From contig NZ_JBLZMW010000017.1 of NCBI RefSeq assembly GCF_048553275.1, positions 1 to 64,000 on the forward strand: DNA of 64,000 nt, written 5' to 3'. Under the pieces are notes generated by a model that made no database searches, had not been told where the DNA came from, and saw only the letters and a list, made by a program, of their open reading frames with translations. The translations under genes were made by a program, and so were the position numbers. The DNA comes from Pacificoceanicola sp048553275 (GTDB lineage: Bacteria > Pseudomonadota > Alphaproteobacteria > Rhodobacterales > Rhodobacteraceae). Below are positions 8,293-16,299 of this stretch, piece by piece; within the stretch, counting starts at the first letter, position 1; every line of letters begins with the position of its first letter.

Positions 8293-8955
8293 TCAGCTCT
8301 CCTCCCGTTGCGTACCGGTCTTTCGCGTCGCGGCAAAGAGAACCGACAGGCCCGTAAAGCCACCGAGCGCAAGCGCGGTCCATGTGGCGGTGCGGGCATC
8401 TCCGTTCATCGCCTGGCTGCCCATGTGAGCGAGCAAAAAACTTGCGGGAATAATCCCGGCCATCGTGGCCAGCGCGAACCTCCAAAGATGCAGCTTGCTC
8501 AGACCTGCGGCGTAACTGATCATATCGAAGGACAGAAACGGCAGCAGGCGACTGCCGAAGACCAGGAAGGTCAGAGTGTTCTGGGACCCGAACAGGCCTG
8601 CGTTAATCTTCTGACCGAGATGACGCTCAACGAAGGGACGACCCAGGCCGCGGGCCAGACCAAAGGCGGCAAGCGCACCGAGTTCCGCACCTAGAACGAC
8701 GAAGAGCGTCCCGTACGTGTGTCCATAAGCCGCTCCGGCGGCGAGTGCGATCGGCGCCGAGGGCAGGGGGCTTGCCACGATAGCGATTGTCATAAGCGCC
8801 ACGATGACAATTGGTCCGGCAAGACCTGCCGCCTCGATCCAGCGGTCAATTTCCGCGCGATCCGGCAGGCGAATGTCAACGCCAAGGACGTCCGGGAAGG
8901 CCAATGCGACGACTCCCATCAGGAACACCGCAATAAGAAGAACGCGCATCATCAT
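8293..8955 (-). CDS. VTT-domain (TVP38/TMEM64, DedA-like) membrane protein
   Basis: 220 residues. The central block (ASPLPSAPIALAAGAAYGHTYGTL, then FGLARGLGRPFVERHLG and RLLPFLSFDMISYAAGLSKL) is the VTT/SNARE-associated domain of the TVP38/TMEM64 family. Bacterial relatives are inner-membrane proteins linked to lipid flipping and envelope homeostasis, though substrates are mostly unproven. It is the second gene of the operon, 3 bases after the stop of the upstream gene. Three successive Met codons make the exact start uncertain by two residues. Confidence 0.85.
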   Translation of the reverse strand: MMMRVLLIAVFLMGVVALAFPDVLGVDIRLPDRAEIDRWIEAAGLAGPIVIVALMTIAIVASPLPSAPIALAAGAAYGHTYGTLFVVLGAELGALAAFGLARGLGRPFVERHLGQKINAGLFGSQNTLTFLVFGSRLLPFLSFDMISYAAGLSKLHLWRFALATMAGIIPASFLLAHMGSQAMNGDARTATWTALALGGFTGLSVLFAATRKTGTQREES

Positions 8956-8958
8956 GGA

Positions 8959-9408
8959 TCAAAACACGGCATAGAGCAGAACGAAGAACGTCGCAGCCAA
9001 AAGGTCAAAGGCCACGCAGAATGGAATATACCAGTTCGGAATCCGGGCGAGACGATAAGAATTGTGGTGTGACATGTCCCAAAGGGCGTGCAGGGCCAAG
9101 CCCAAGGGGAGGAAGGCCCAATGCCATATCAGCCCCAGGAAGGCTGCCGAGCCGAACAAAAGGGCCACGGCGAGCTCTGCCCAGAACACGCGCGCTCTGC
9201 CGTCCGCGGCGCCAAAGCCGATATAGGCACCGCCAATCAAAGCAAGCGTGATCGAAGCAAGAGCTATCGAGCTCTTTTCATCCAAAAACAAGTGAGCCGG
9301 CATTGAGAGCAAGACAATCAACACGCCAACCCATACGGGAAATTTCAAGATATCCCCGTGTCGATGGTGCGATAAGTGATCGCCTGTCTTTTTGAAAATC
9401 TGTGCCAT
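8959..9408 (-). CDS. Hypothetical four- to five-segment membrane protein
   Basis: 149 residues, mostly hydrophobic, with a His-containing N-terminus (HLSHHRHGD) and a conserved-looking region LGLALHALWDMSHHN near residue 110. It may belong to a small DUF of integral membrane proteins, but I cannot name it with certainty. It is the first gene behind the CueR-type promoter at 9416-9446. The promoter's -10 box ends only 7 bases from the ATG, so the message is probably leaderless or nearly so. The function is unknown; co-expression with CDF and VTT genes points to the envelope. Confidence 0.75.
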   Translation of the reverse strand: MAQIFKKTGDHLSHHRHGDILKFPVWVGVLIVLLSMPAHLFLDEKSSIALASITLALIGGAYIGFGAADGRARVFWAELAVALLFGSAAFLGLIWHWAFLPLGLALHALWDMSHHNSYRLARIPNWYIPFCVAFDLLAATFFVLLYAVF

Positions 9409-9415
9409 GGCTTGG

Positions 9416-9446
9416 TACCTAGGGATTCCAGCAACTGGAAGGTCAA
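9416..9446 (-). promoter_or_regulatory. CueR/MerR-type promoter of the five-gene operon
   Basis: On the reverse strand: -35 TTGACC (9441-9446), a 19-base spacer TTCCAGTTGCTGGAATCCC and -10 TAGGTA (9416-9421). An over-long 19-base spacer with a central dyad (CCAGTTGCTGG) is the hallmark of promoters activated by MerR-family regulators, and the dyad matches the CueR type. The likely regulator is the CueR homologue at 28851. Confidence 0.8.
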
Positions 9447-9569
9447 GGGTTATTCATCCACGCGCGCAACGCGGCGCTCACTCAACCGTTCCACGGGGAG
9501 GCCAAAGGACCGATATCAGGACGCATTTGACGCTGACGCCCGGTTCATGTCCGACGCGCGTGGCGATTT

Positions 9570-10007
9570 TCAGTCATCTTTCGCCTTCTGCCAGACTTGC
9601 TGGCAGGCTGAGTAAAGAAACGTCGCTGACCAGGTCAGCAACATGAAGCCCAAAAGCGATTGCAGCATCAGCAACAGTCGAAAGGGCCCGACCACCTCTA
9701 TGGACGAATAGCCAAGGGTCGAGAACGAGATGCCCGTAACATAGAGAACATCCTGAAACATCGGCGGGCTGTTGCTGAACGATTGCGGCAGAACGCTTGC
9801 CACCACCATCGTGTTGAACACGGCGAGCGTCACAAGTTCCAATACGTGCAGCAACAGCAACGCGGAAAACGTCAGGATGATCCGAAAGCCGGAGCCATCC
9901 GACCGCTGCGGGGAAAACTTCAGAATGCCCGACAACGCATAATGATGGACAATTCCCATCAGGATCGCCGCGCATATTCCGACAAACATGGCCATCAACT
10001 CGGTCAT
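9570..10007 (-). CDS. Two-segment ion-channel-like membrane protein
   Basis: 145 residues with hydrophobic segments flanking a pore-like loop GISFSTLGYSSIEVVG, which resembles the selectivity-filter region of two-segment potassium channels (usual core TVGYGD) but with GY followed by SS. The final segment is long and amphipathic (FRLLLMLQSLLGFMLLTWSATFLY). It probably belongs to the Ion_trans_2 superfamily; ion preference cannot be stated. It stands alone, on the same strand as the rhodanese gene. Confidence 0.7.
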   Translation of the reverse strand: MTELMAMFVGICAAILMGIVHHYALSGILKFSPQRSDGSGFRIILTFSALLLLHVLELVTLAVFNTMVVASVLPQSFSNSPPMFQDVLYVTGISFSTLGYSSIEVVGPFRLLLMLQSLLGFMLLTWSATFLYSACQQVWQKAKDD

Positions 10008-10096
10008 ACCCCCAAACCCGTCTTCCTATTCAAACAGGTCAATCTGACCATACATCAGGCTTTTTAGCACAACTGGACCGATTGATTCTTCACAGG

Positions 10097-10570
10097 TCAG
10101 GCCAACGCGGGGGGCAACCCGTTCAGGGCGACATCCACCGGAACGGTCGGCAAGTTCGATGCGATCCAGCCAGGCCCTTCGCCTGATCCCAACATCCCTT
10201 CCGAGATATCGGCGTAGCCCGAATAACCAGCTTGTCTTAACGCTCGAAGCAGCGATGCGGAGCGTCCGCCAGTGGCGCAGATCAGTCCAACGGTGCGATC
10301 ACCGCTCAGTTCCTTCGCCCTGAACAATCGGTCCGGAAAACCGGACGCGTGCATGCTTATCGGCCATACACCAGCACCTACGCCGGTTTCTTGCCACTCT
10401 TCGCGCGTTCTGACATCGATGATCCGCGCCGTATCCGATAGAAGCGCGTCAAAGGCATTCTCTGCCGACCAGACAGATCGGCTCTGCGCCAGCAGCGGTG
10501 ACGCCGTGACGGTCAGCACCGTCATATGAGCACCCAGAATGAAACGGCGCCGGTTCAAATCAAGAGCCAT
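10097..10570 (-). CDS. Exported rhodanese-like protein
   Basis: 157 residues. A leader (RRRFILGAHMTVLTVTASPLLAQ) precedes a single rhodanese domain: IIDVRTREEWQETG, then VGLICATGGRSASLLRAL containing the active-site Cys loop (CATGGRS), and YADISEGM. Rhodaneses transfer or carry sulfane sulfur; periplasmic ones are often redox or metal-stress accessories. I prefer ATG 10570 to 10585 because it leaves room for GAGG upstream. It is divergent from the two-component regulator gene, and the shared intergenic region carries two copies of the TACA-N6-TACA repeat. Confidence 0.85.
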   Translation of the reverse strand: MALDLNRRRFILGAHMTVLTVTASPLLAQSRSVWSAENAFDALLSDTARIIDVRTREEWQETGVGAGVWPISMHASGFPDRLFRAKELSGDRTVGLICATGGRSASLLRALRQAGYSGYADISEGMLGSGEGPGWIASNLPTVPVDVALNGLPPALA

Positions 10571-10667
10571 ATTCGAAAACCTCATCCTTTGATCGGTTGC
10601 GATCCCAAAGGTCACATAACATGCCAGCAACGCTACCCGGGAGCACGACACGGTGCAGGCACAGATT

Positions 10668-10712
10668 TGTATCCATCTGTAGCAAGGGACTGACCTGATA
10701 CAAATGGCTACA
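10668..10712. promoter_or_regulatory. Two inverted TACA-N6-TACA motifs
   Basis: A reverse-strand copy at 10668-10681 (TACAGATGGATACA when read on the minus strand) and a forward copy at 10699-10712 (TACAAATGGCTACA), about three helical turns apart. Tandem half-sites with a 10-base period are typical for OmpR-family response regulators. They lie between the rhodanese and response-regulator genes and recur at 20255 and 33046, so the regulator at 10759 is the natural candidate to bind them. Confidence 0.65.
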
Positions 10713-10758
10713 ATTCTGCCCATGAAACACGATGCAACGATGATTTAGGAAAGACACC

Positions 10759-11481
10759 ATGGGACCGCCACCTCATATCCTTATCGTGGATGACCACGCA
10801 CAGATACGTGAAAGCGTCGCGCGCTTTCTGGAGAAGAACGGAATGCGCACGACCGTCGCCAGGGATGCCGTGGAGATGGATGCCAAGCTGGCCACCGGTC
10901 ACTTCGACCTGCTCGTGCTCGATGTCATGATGCCGGGCGAGGACGGTTTGTCGGTTTGCCGCAGACTTGCGCCAGAAGGTGATCTTCCGATCATCATGCT
11001 AACGGCGCTTGGTGAGGAAACGGATCGGATCGTGGGGCTGGAAATCGGTGCGGACGATTATCTCGCCAAGCCATTCAATCCACGAGAACTGCTCGCCCGC
11101 ATCAAGTCGGTTCTTCGGAGAAGCAACCGCGACGAACCCGTGGCCGGAACCCTGGCTGGGAGGAAGATTTGTTTTGCGCACTGGATACTGGATACCGACC
11201 GGCAGGTGCTGATTGACGAGGCCGCAACCGAAACGCCATTGACGACCTCCGAGTTCAAATTGCTGGCGGTCCTGCTGGAACGCGCGAGGATGGTGCTCAG
11301 CCGTGACCAGTTGCTTGACCTGACCGCTGGTCGGACGGCAGGCCCGATGGATCGCACCATCGACAATCAGATCAGCCGCCTCCGTCGCAAAATCGAGCCG
11401 GATGTATTGCGACCGAGTGTCATCAAGACTGTGCGGAACGGCGGATACTGCCTGGCTGCCGATGTCGAGGATGCGCCGTGA
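10759..11481 (+). CDS. OmpR-family response regulator
   Basis: 240 residues. The receiver domain shows the acidic pair in ILIVDDHAQ, the phosphorylation Asp in LLVLDVMMPGEDG (about residue 54), the Thr of MLTALGEE and the Lys of YLAKPFNPREL. A winged-helix output domain follows, ending FKLLAVLLERARMVLSRDQLLD and TVRNGGYCL. It overlaps the kinase gene, forming a standard two-component pair. Its own promoter carries two TACA-N6-TACA motifs. The signal is unknown; location suggests metal or envelope redox stress. Confidence 0.92.
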   Translation: MGPPPHILIVDDHAQIRESVARFLEKNGMRTTVARDAVEMDAKLATGHFDLLVLDVMMPGEDGLSVCRRLAPEGDLPIIMLTALGEETDRIVGLEIGADDYLAKPFNPRELLARIKSVLRRSNRDEPVAGTLAGRKICFAHWILDTDRQVLIDEAATETPLTTSEFKLLAVLLERARMVLSRDQLLDLTAGRTAGPMDRTIDNQISRLRRKIEPDVLRPSVIKTVRNGGYCLAADVEDAP

Positions 11482-12947
11482 TGCGCCGTGCGATGAGATC
11501 TCTGAGCGGCCAGTTGATCCTGCTTGTGGTCGCGGCACTTGTCGTGGCCCAGGCGATCAGCCTGTTCCTGTTCGCTGACGAGCGCAGCCTGGCCATCCGT
11601 GCTGCTTTGGGGTTCGAGGCTGCTGGACGCGCAGCGAATGTGGCGCGGTTGATCGAAGAGGCCCCGTTGGACCTGCAGAATTCCATCCTTCGCGCGGCAA
11701 ATTCACCACTTATCCGGTTTGATCTGTCAGACGCTCCGAGTGTGGAACACACCAGTCATTCGCATGGCGACCTTGTTGAAGGGCGTATCCGTGCGCTAAT
11801 GGACGATAGCTACAGCCGCGATATTCGCGTTGAACTGCACGAGATCGAGGGCGAATTGAGGCCCTTGCCCAATCTTTCTGACGAAATGACGGAAATGCAT
11901 CTCGCGATGATGCGCGGAGAGTTGACAGCGGTTGAAATGAACCTGTCGATCGCCATTAAGGGAGCGCGTTGGCTGAATGTCGGAACGCGGTTCGAGCGTC
12001 CACCAATCCAATGGCCTTTCTATTCGATGCTGACCTTTGGAATTTCCGCCGGACTGCTTTTGGTGGCGATTTTCTGGTTTGTCATGACGCGCCTGACGCG
12101 TCCTTTGCGGCACCTGTCGAAGGCCTCGGACCATCTTGGCCGGGGCGAGGATGTGCCTGAATTGACCGTCGCAGGGCCGACCGAGGTCAGGGATCTGACC
12201 GTCGCCTTCAACCGCATGCAACGACGGCTGACCCGGTTTGTCAGTGATCGGACACGGATGCTCGCAGCGCTTGGTCACGATTTACGCTCGCCGTTGACTG
12301 CTATGCGTGTCCGCGCGGAGCTGGTTGACGAAGAAGAGACGCGGGACAGCCTCATCGCATCGGTCGAAGAGATGCAGAGTATGGTCGAAGCGACGCTCAC
12401 CTTTGCACGGGGCCTTACCGGATCAGAAGGCTCCGAAGTGGTCGATCTGCGCAATTTTCTGGACAGCTTGTGCAGCGATATGGCGGCACACTGCACCTTT
12501 GCCCCGAGTGATGATGTTGCCGTGCGGCTTCGACCCAACGCGTTCCGAAGGGCACTGAGGAACTTGCTTGAGAACGCCGTTCGCTACGGTGGTGCCGCAA
12601 AAGTCAGCTGGGCGACCCACGGTTCGAACCTCGTACTCAACATCGATGACAATGGGCCCGGCATTCCCGTCGACCAGTTGGAAAAGGTCTTCGATCCCTT
12701 CTATCGCCTCGAGCAATCGAGGTCTCTGGAAACGGGCGGTTATGGGCTTGGGCTCTCAATCGCGAGGACAATCGTCCAATCCCATGGCGGCGATATCCAG
12801 CTGGTCAACCATAACAGCGCGGGTTTGCGCGCTGTTGTCACCATCCCACTGGATGAAAGCGAACTAATCGAAGGAGAAACAGATGAAACTGAAAACGCTC
12901 ATTCCAACGTTGCTGGCCAGCTTGCCCGCCAGCATGGCGCGAGCTGA
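11481..12947 (+). CDS. Sensor histidine kinase
   Basis: 488 residues. An N-terminal membrane segment, a periplasmic loop of about 140 residues (containing HTSHSHGD and several Met residues, possibly metal-sensing), a second membrane segment near residue 180-200, a HAMP domain (RLTRPLRHLSKASDHLG), the H-box ALGHDLRSPLTAMR, and the ATPase motifs NLLENAVRYG, DNGPGIP and GGYGLGLSIA. The start codon overlaps the regulator's stop. The last ~20 residues overlap the next gene by 65 bases, an unusually long overlap that may reflect a lost earlier stop. Confidence 0.92.
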   Translation: MRRAMRSLSGQLILLVVAALVVAQAISLFLFADERSLAIRAALGFEAAGRAANVARLIEEAPLDLQNSILRAANSPLIRFDLSDAPSVEHTSHSHGDLVEGRIRALMDDSYSRDIRVELHEIEGELRPLPNLSDEMTEMHLAMMRGELTAVEMNLSIAIKGARWLNVGTRFERPPIQWPFYSMLTFGISAGLLLVAIFWFVMTRLTRPLRHLSKASDHLGRGEDVPELTVAGPTEVRDLTVAFNRMQRRLTRFVSDRTRMLAALGHDLRSPLTAMRVRAELVDEEETRDSLIASVEEMQSMVEATLTFARGLTGSEGSEVVDLRNFLDSLCSDMAAHCTFAPSDDVAVRLRPNAFRRALRNLLENAVRYGGAAKVSWATHGSNLVLNIDDNGPGIPVDQLEKVFDPFYRLEQSRSLETGGYGLGLSIARTIVQSHGGDIQLVNHNSAGLRAVVTIPLDESELIEGETDETENAHSNVAGQLARQHGAS

Positions 12948-13188
12948 TGGTCCAGGCTCCTGGACAGGTCACATATGGGGCGGAGGCTATGGCTTTATGG
13001 GCGGCTTCATGATGCTCGCCTTCTGGGGCGCCGTGATCGCATTGATCGTGTTTCTGGTACTCAGGCTGCGGGACAATGGCACCCGTCCCCCGGACTCGGA
13101 CGCGCAGGAAGCGCTCCGGCGCCGCTTTGCGAATGGGGAAATCGACGAAGAAGAGTTCCGTCACCGCAAAGCAACGCTCGACGAATAG
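12883..13188 (+). CDS. SHOCT-domain small membrane protein
   Basis: 101 residues: a signal or anchor at the start, one membrane segment (FMMLAFWGAVIALIVFLVL), then a C-terminal SHOCT motif, DAQEALRRRFANGEIDEEEF. SHOCT proteins are short oligomerisation or membrane-associated modules with no fixed activity. The start is supported by AAGGAG 8 bases upstream, inside the kinase gene. Its place between the kinase and ccmF suggests one long transcript. Confidence 0.8.
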   Translation: MKLKTLIPTLLASLPASMARADGPGSWTGHIWGGGYGFMGGFMMLAFWGAVIALIVFLVLRLRDNGTRPPDSDAQEALRRRFANGEIDEEEFRHRKATLDE

Positions 13189-13253
13189 ACCCCGCCGCGG
13201 ACGCCAAAGCCGTCCGACGCGACGCCCACCGACACTGGATAGGAAAGAACGCC

Positions 13254-15254
13254 ATGTTCCCGGAAATTGGTCACTTCGCACTGGCCCTCGCGCTGGCCCT
13301 CGCACTTGTTCAAAGCGTTCTGCCGATTGCAGGTGCATCGCGTGGAAACGCCGTCTGGATGAAATCCGCCCAGGCGACGGCAATAGGACAAGTGCTGTTT
13401 GTGGCCATAGCCTTCGCAGCGCTGATGCAGGCCTTCATCGCCAGCGACTTCACCGTCAGGAACGTCGTCGAGAATTCCCATTCGCTCAAGCCGATGCTCT
13501 ACAAGGTGGCCGGGACCTGGGGCAGCCATGAGGGTTCGCTGCTGCTCTGGATCCTGATACTCGCGGTGTTCGGCGCGGGCGTCGCCTGGTTCGGATCGAA
13601 CATCCCCGCCGAGACCAAGGCGCGCACCTTGTCGGTGCAGGCGTGGATCAGCGTCGGCTTCCTGTCCTTCCTGCTGCTGACGTCGAACCCCTTCGAGCGG
13701 GTGTTTCCGCCGCCGCTCGACGGCAATGACCTCAACCCGTTGCTTCAGGACATGGGTCTCGCCATGCACCCGCCGCTTTTGTATTTCGGGTATGTCGGCT
13801 ACTCCATCGTATTTTCCTTTGCCGTTGCGGCTCTTCTGGAAGGGCGCGTCGATCCAGCCTGGGCCAGATGGGTCCGCCCGTGGACATTGGCCGCGTGGGT
13901 CAGCCTTACGGCAGGTATCGCTCTTGGATCTTGGTGGGCCTATTATGAACTGGGCTGGGGCGGCTGGTGGTTCTGGGACCCGGTCGAGAACGTGAGCTTC
14001 ATGCCCTGGCTTCTGGGCACGGCGCTGCTGCATTCCGCCATCGTCACCGAAAAGCGCGACGCGTTCAAAAGCTGGACCATCCTGCTTGCCATCCTGACTT
14101 TCTCGCTTTCACTTCTCGGCACGTTCATTGTCCGATCCGGCCTGCTTACCTCCGTGCATGCCTTCGCCGTCGATCCAGAGCGCGGGCTTTACATTCTGGG
14201 TCTGCTGGCCGTGTCCATCGGTGGGTCGCTGGCGCTCTACGCCTGGCGGGCGCCCGAAATGGAGCCGGGTGGTCTGTTTCGCCCGATCAGCCGCGAAGCC
14301 GGGCTGCTCGTGAACAACCTCATTCTGGCCGCCGCTACGGGAACGGTCCTGTTCGGGACGCTTTATCCGCTGATCCTCGAAGCTGTCACCGGGGACAAGA
14401 TCTCGGTGGGTCCACCTTTCTTCAACGCGGCCTTCATTCCGATGATGCTGGCGCTGGTCGTGTTCATGGGTCTTGGTCCATTCCTGTCGTGGAAGCGGGC
14501 TGATATCGCCGGTTTGCTCGATCGCATTCGGTTCGTGGCCGTGCTGGCGGTCATCGCAGCTTTGGCCGCATGGTATCTTCTGAACGGTGGGCCGATCATG
14601 GCCTATCTTGCCATCCTCGGTGCAGCGTGGCTGCTTTTTGCAACCCTACGGGAATGGGCGCTACGCATCCGCCTGTTCGAGGTTCCCCTTGCGGAGAGCG
14701 CGAGACGCGCGCGCAACCTCCCACGTGCGTCACACGGCATGACGCTTGCCCATGCCGGGGTCGCCGTTTTGATGATGGGGATGATCGGCTCGACCGGATG
14801 GAAAAGTGAGGAGATCGTCTTTGCCGGCCCCGGGACCGAAGTCACGATCGCCGGGTTCGACATCACCTTCGAAGGGGCCGCAAAGGTTCAAGGGCCGAAC
14901 TACATCGCGGATCGCGGCACCCTTGTGGTGCGTCGGGATGGCGAACTGGTCACGAAGCTGTTCCCGGAACGGCGGTATTACCCGGTCGCGGAAAGTCAGA
15001 CGACGGAGTCGGCCATCCGGTCCACATTGGCGGGTGATCTCTATACGTCGATTGCAACGCCGGCCTCCGATCAAGTGAACAACGCCGGAGCCTGGACCCT
15101 TCGGATCCTCTATGAACCGCTCGTCAACCTGATCTGGATCGGCTCGATCTTGCTGGTGATCGGTGGCTGTTTGTCCTTGTCGGATCGCCGTTTGAGGGTC
15201 GGGGCGCCGCGCCGCGCCAAACAGCCAGCCAGCGATGCTGTTCCTGCGGAGTAG
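13254..15254 (+). CDS. ccmF: Cytochrome c haem lyase subunit CcmF
   Basis: 666 residues with about 14-15 membrane segments. The WWD haem-handling signature is complete: ELGWGGWWFWDPVENVSFMPW. The TWGSHEGSLLLW block near residue 90 is also typical. CcmF receives haem from CcmE and, with CcmH and CcmI, attaches it to CxxCH apocytochromes in the periplasm. I start at ATG 13254 with AGGA upstream; the frame continues further 5' without similarity. It leads the ccmF-G-H-I operon. The ccmABCDE part of system I is not in the window. Confidence 0.95.
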   Translation: MFPEIGHFALALALALALVQSVLPIAGASRGNAVWMKSAQATAIGQVLFVAIAFAALMQAFIASDFTVRNVVENSHSLKPMLYKVAGTWGSHEGSLLLWILILAVFGAGVAWFGSNIPAETKARTLSVQAWISVGFLSFLLLTSNPFERVFPPPLDGNDLNPLLQDMGLAMHPPLLYFGYVGYSIVFSFAVAALLEGRVDPAWARWVRPWTLAAWVSLTAGIALGSWWAYYELGWGGWWFWDPVENVSFMPWLLGTALLHSAIVTEKRDAFKSWTILLAILTFSLSLLGTFIVRSGLLTSVHAFAVDPERGLYILGLLAVSIGGSLALYAWRAPEMEPGGLFRPISREAGLLVNNLILAAATGTVLFGTLYPLILEAVTGDKISVGPPFFNAAFIPMMLALVVFMGLGPFLSWKRADIAGLLDRIRFVAVLAVIAALAAWYLLNGGPIMAYLAILGAAWLLFATLREWALRIRLFEVPLAESARRARNLPRASHGMTLAHAGVAVLMMGMIGSTGWKSEEIVFAGPGTEVTIAGFDITFEGAAKVQGPNYIADRGTLVVRRDGELVTKLFPERRYYPVAESQTTESAIRSTLAGDLYTSIATPASDQVNNAGAWTLRILYEPLVNLIWIGSILLVIGGCLSLSDRRLRVGAPRRAKQPASDAVPAE

Positions 15255-15262
15255 GAGAGAAG

Positions 15263-15829
15263 ATGAAACGTCTCACTGCCGGGCTGCCGTTTATTGCGGC
15301 GGTCATATTCGGGGGGTTTTTTCTCTGGGGGCTCAATCCCGACCGGGATCCCAATGAGATCCCTTCCGTCCTGATCTCGCAACCGGCCCCGGCGTTCGAT
15401 CTCGATCCCGTGCCGGGGTTGGAGACACCCGGCCTGGCCCGAAGCGATCTTGTCGGCAACGAACGACCGGTCGTGGTCAATGTCTTTGCGTCCTGGTGCG
15501 TGCCCTGCCGCGCGGAACATGCCGTGTTGACACGCTTTGTCGAACGCGGGGGCATGCGGTTGTTCGGCATCAACTACAAAGACAAACCAGAGGATGCCGT
15601 GAAGTGGCTCAATGACCTCGGCAATCCCTACGAGCGGATCGGGTCCGACCTGTCGGGCCGCACCGGGATCGAATGGGGCCTGTCAGGCGTGCCGGAAACC
15701 TTCATCGTCGATGGCGGTGGTACCGTTTTGTTTCGCTATGTCGGGCCGGTCGTCGGTCCGGACGCCGTCGAACGGTTCACGCAAGCCCTGAAGCAAGCAG
15801 GCGCACTGCCAAATGGAGCAGCATTATGA
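15263..15829 (+). CDS. ccmG: CcmG/DsbE thiol-disulfide oxidoreductase
   Basis: 188 residues: one N-terminal membrane anchor, then a periplasmic thioredoxin fold with active site VFASWCVPCRAEH and the cis-Pro region WGLSGVPETF. CcmG keeps the apocytochrome CxxCH cysteines reduced for haem ligation and takes electrons from a CcdA/DsbD-type reductase; the ScsB-like protein encoded just downstream on the other strand could serve. It overlaps ccmH by ATGA. Confidence 0.93.
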   Translation: MKRLTAGLPFIAAVIFGGFFLWGLNPDRDPNEIPSVLISQPAPAFDLDPVPGLETPGLARSDLVGNERPVVVNVFASWCVPCRAEHAVLTRFVERGGMRLFGINYKDKPEDAVKWLNDLGNPYERIGSDLSGRTGIEWGLSGVPETFIVDGGGTVLFRYVGPVVGPDAVERFTQALKQAGALPNGAAL

Positions 15830-16299
15830 GACAGTTGATTTTCGCGTTTTGCATCGGGCTCTTTCCCTTTGCCGCCAATGCGGTCGAACCGGACGAAATG
15901 CTGAGCGACCCGGTATTGGAACAGCGTGCGCGGGAGATTTCCAAGGATCTACGATGCGTCGTCTGTCAAAACCAGGACATCGACAGCTCGAACGCGGGTG
16001 TGGCGCGGGACTTGCGTCTGCTCGTACGCGAGCGACTGGTCACCGGAGACGCTGACACCGAGGTGATCGAATACATTCGGGCGCGGTACGGGGATTACGT
16101 GCTGCTGAAGCCGCCTCTGGAGCCTGCGACCTACGCGCTTTGGTTTGCGCCGATCGCTTTCGTCCTCATCGGGGTTTTCGTTGGTGGTGGGGTACTGATG
16201 AGTCGGCGAAAGCAAGAGGCATTTGAAGATTTGGGCTCGGAGGATGAAAACACCGTGTCCGAAATTCTCAGACGAAACGAAGCGGGGGATGCGTCATGA
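15826..16299 (+). CDS. ccmH: Cytochrome c maturation protein CcmH
   Basis: 157 residues: signal sequence, then the redox motif LRCVVCQNQDIDSSNA (the family usually has LRCPVCQNQ, so Val replaces Pro), helical domain with YIRARYGDYVLLKPP, and a single C-terminal membrane anchor. It acts with CcmG and CcmF on the thiols of apocytochrome c. ATGA overlaps on both sides place it firmly in the operon. Confidence 0.93.
   Translation: MRQLIFAFCIGLFPFAANAVEPDEMLSDPVLEQRAREISKDLRCVVCQNQDIDSSNAGVARDLRLLVRERLVTGDADTEVIEYIRARYGDYVLLKPPLEPATYALWFAPIAFVLIGVFVGGGVLMSRRKQEAFEDLGSEDENTVSEILRRNEAGDAS

Noticed and set aside
7332..8357. 341-residue forward frame
   Set aside because: Complete shadow of the reverse-strand CDF gene; composition (many His, Arg, Asp) is typical of antisense frames.
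13161..14033. 290-residue minus-strand frame
   Set aside because: Antisense to ccmF, which has its full WWD signature.
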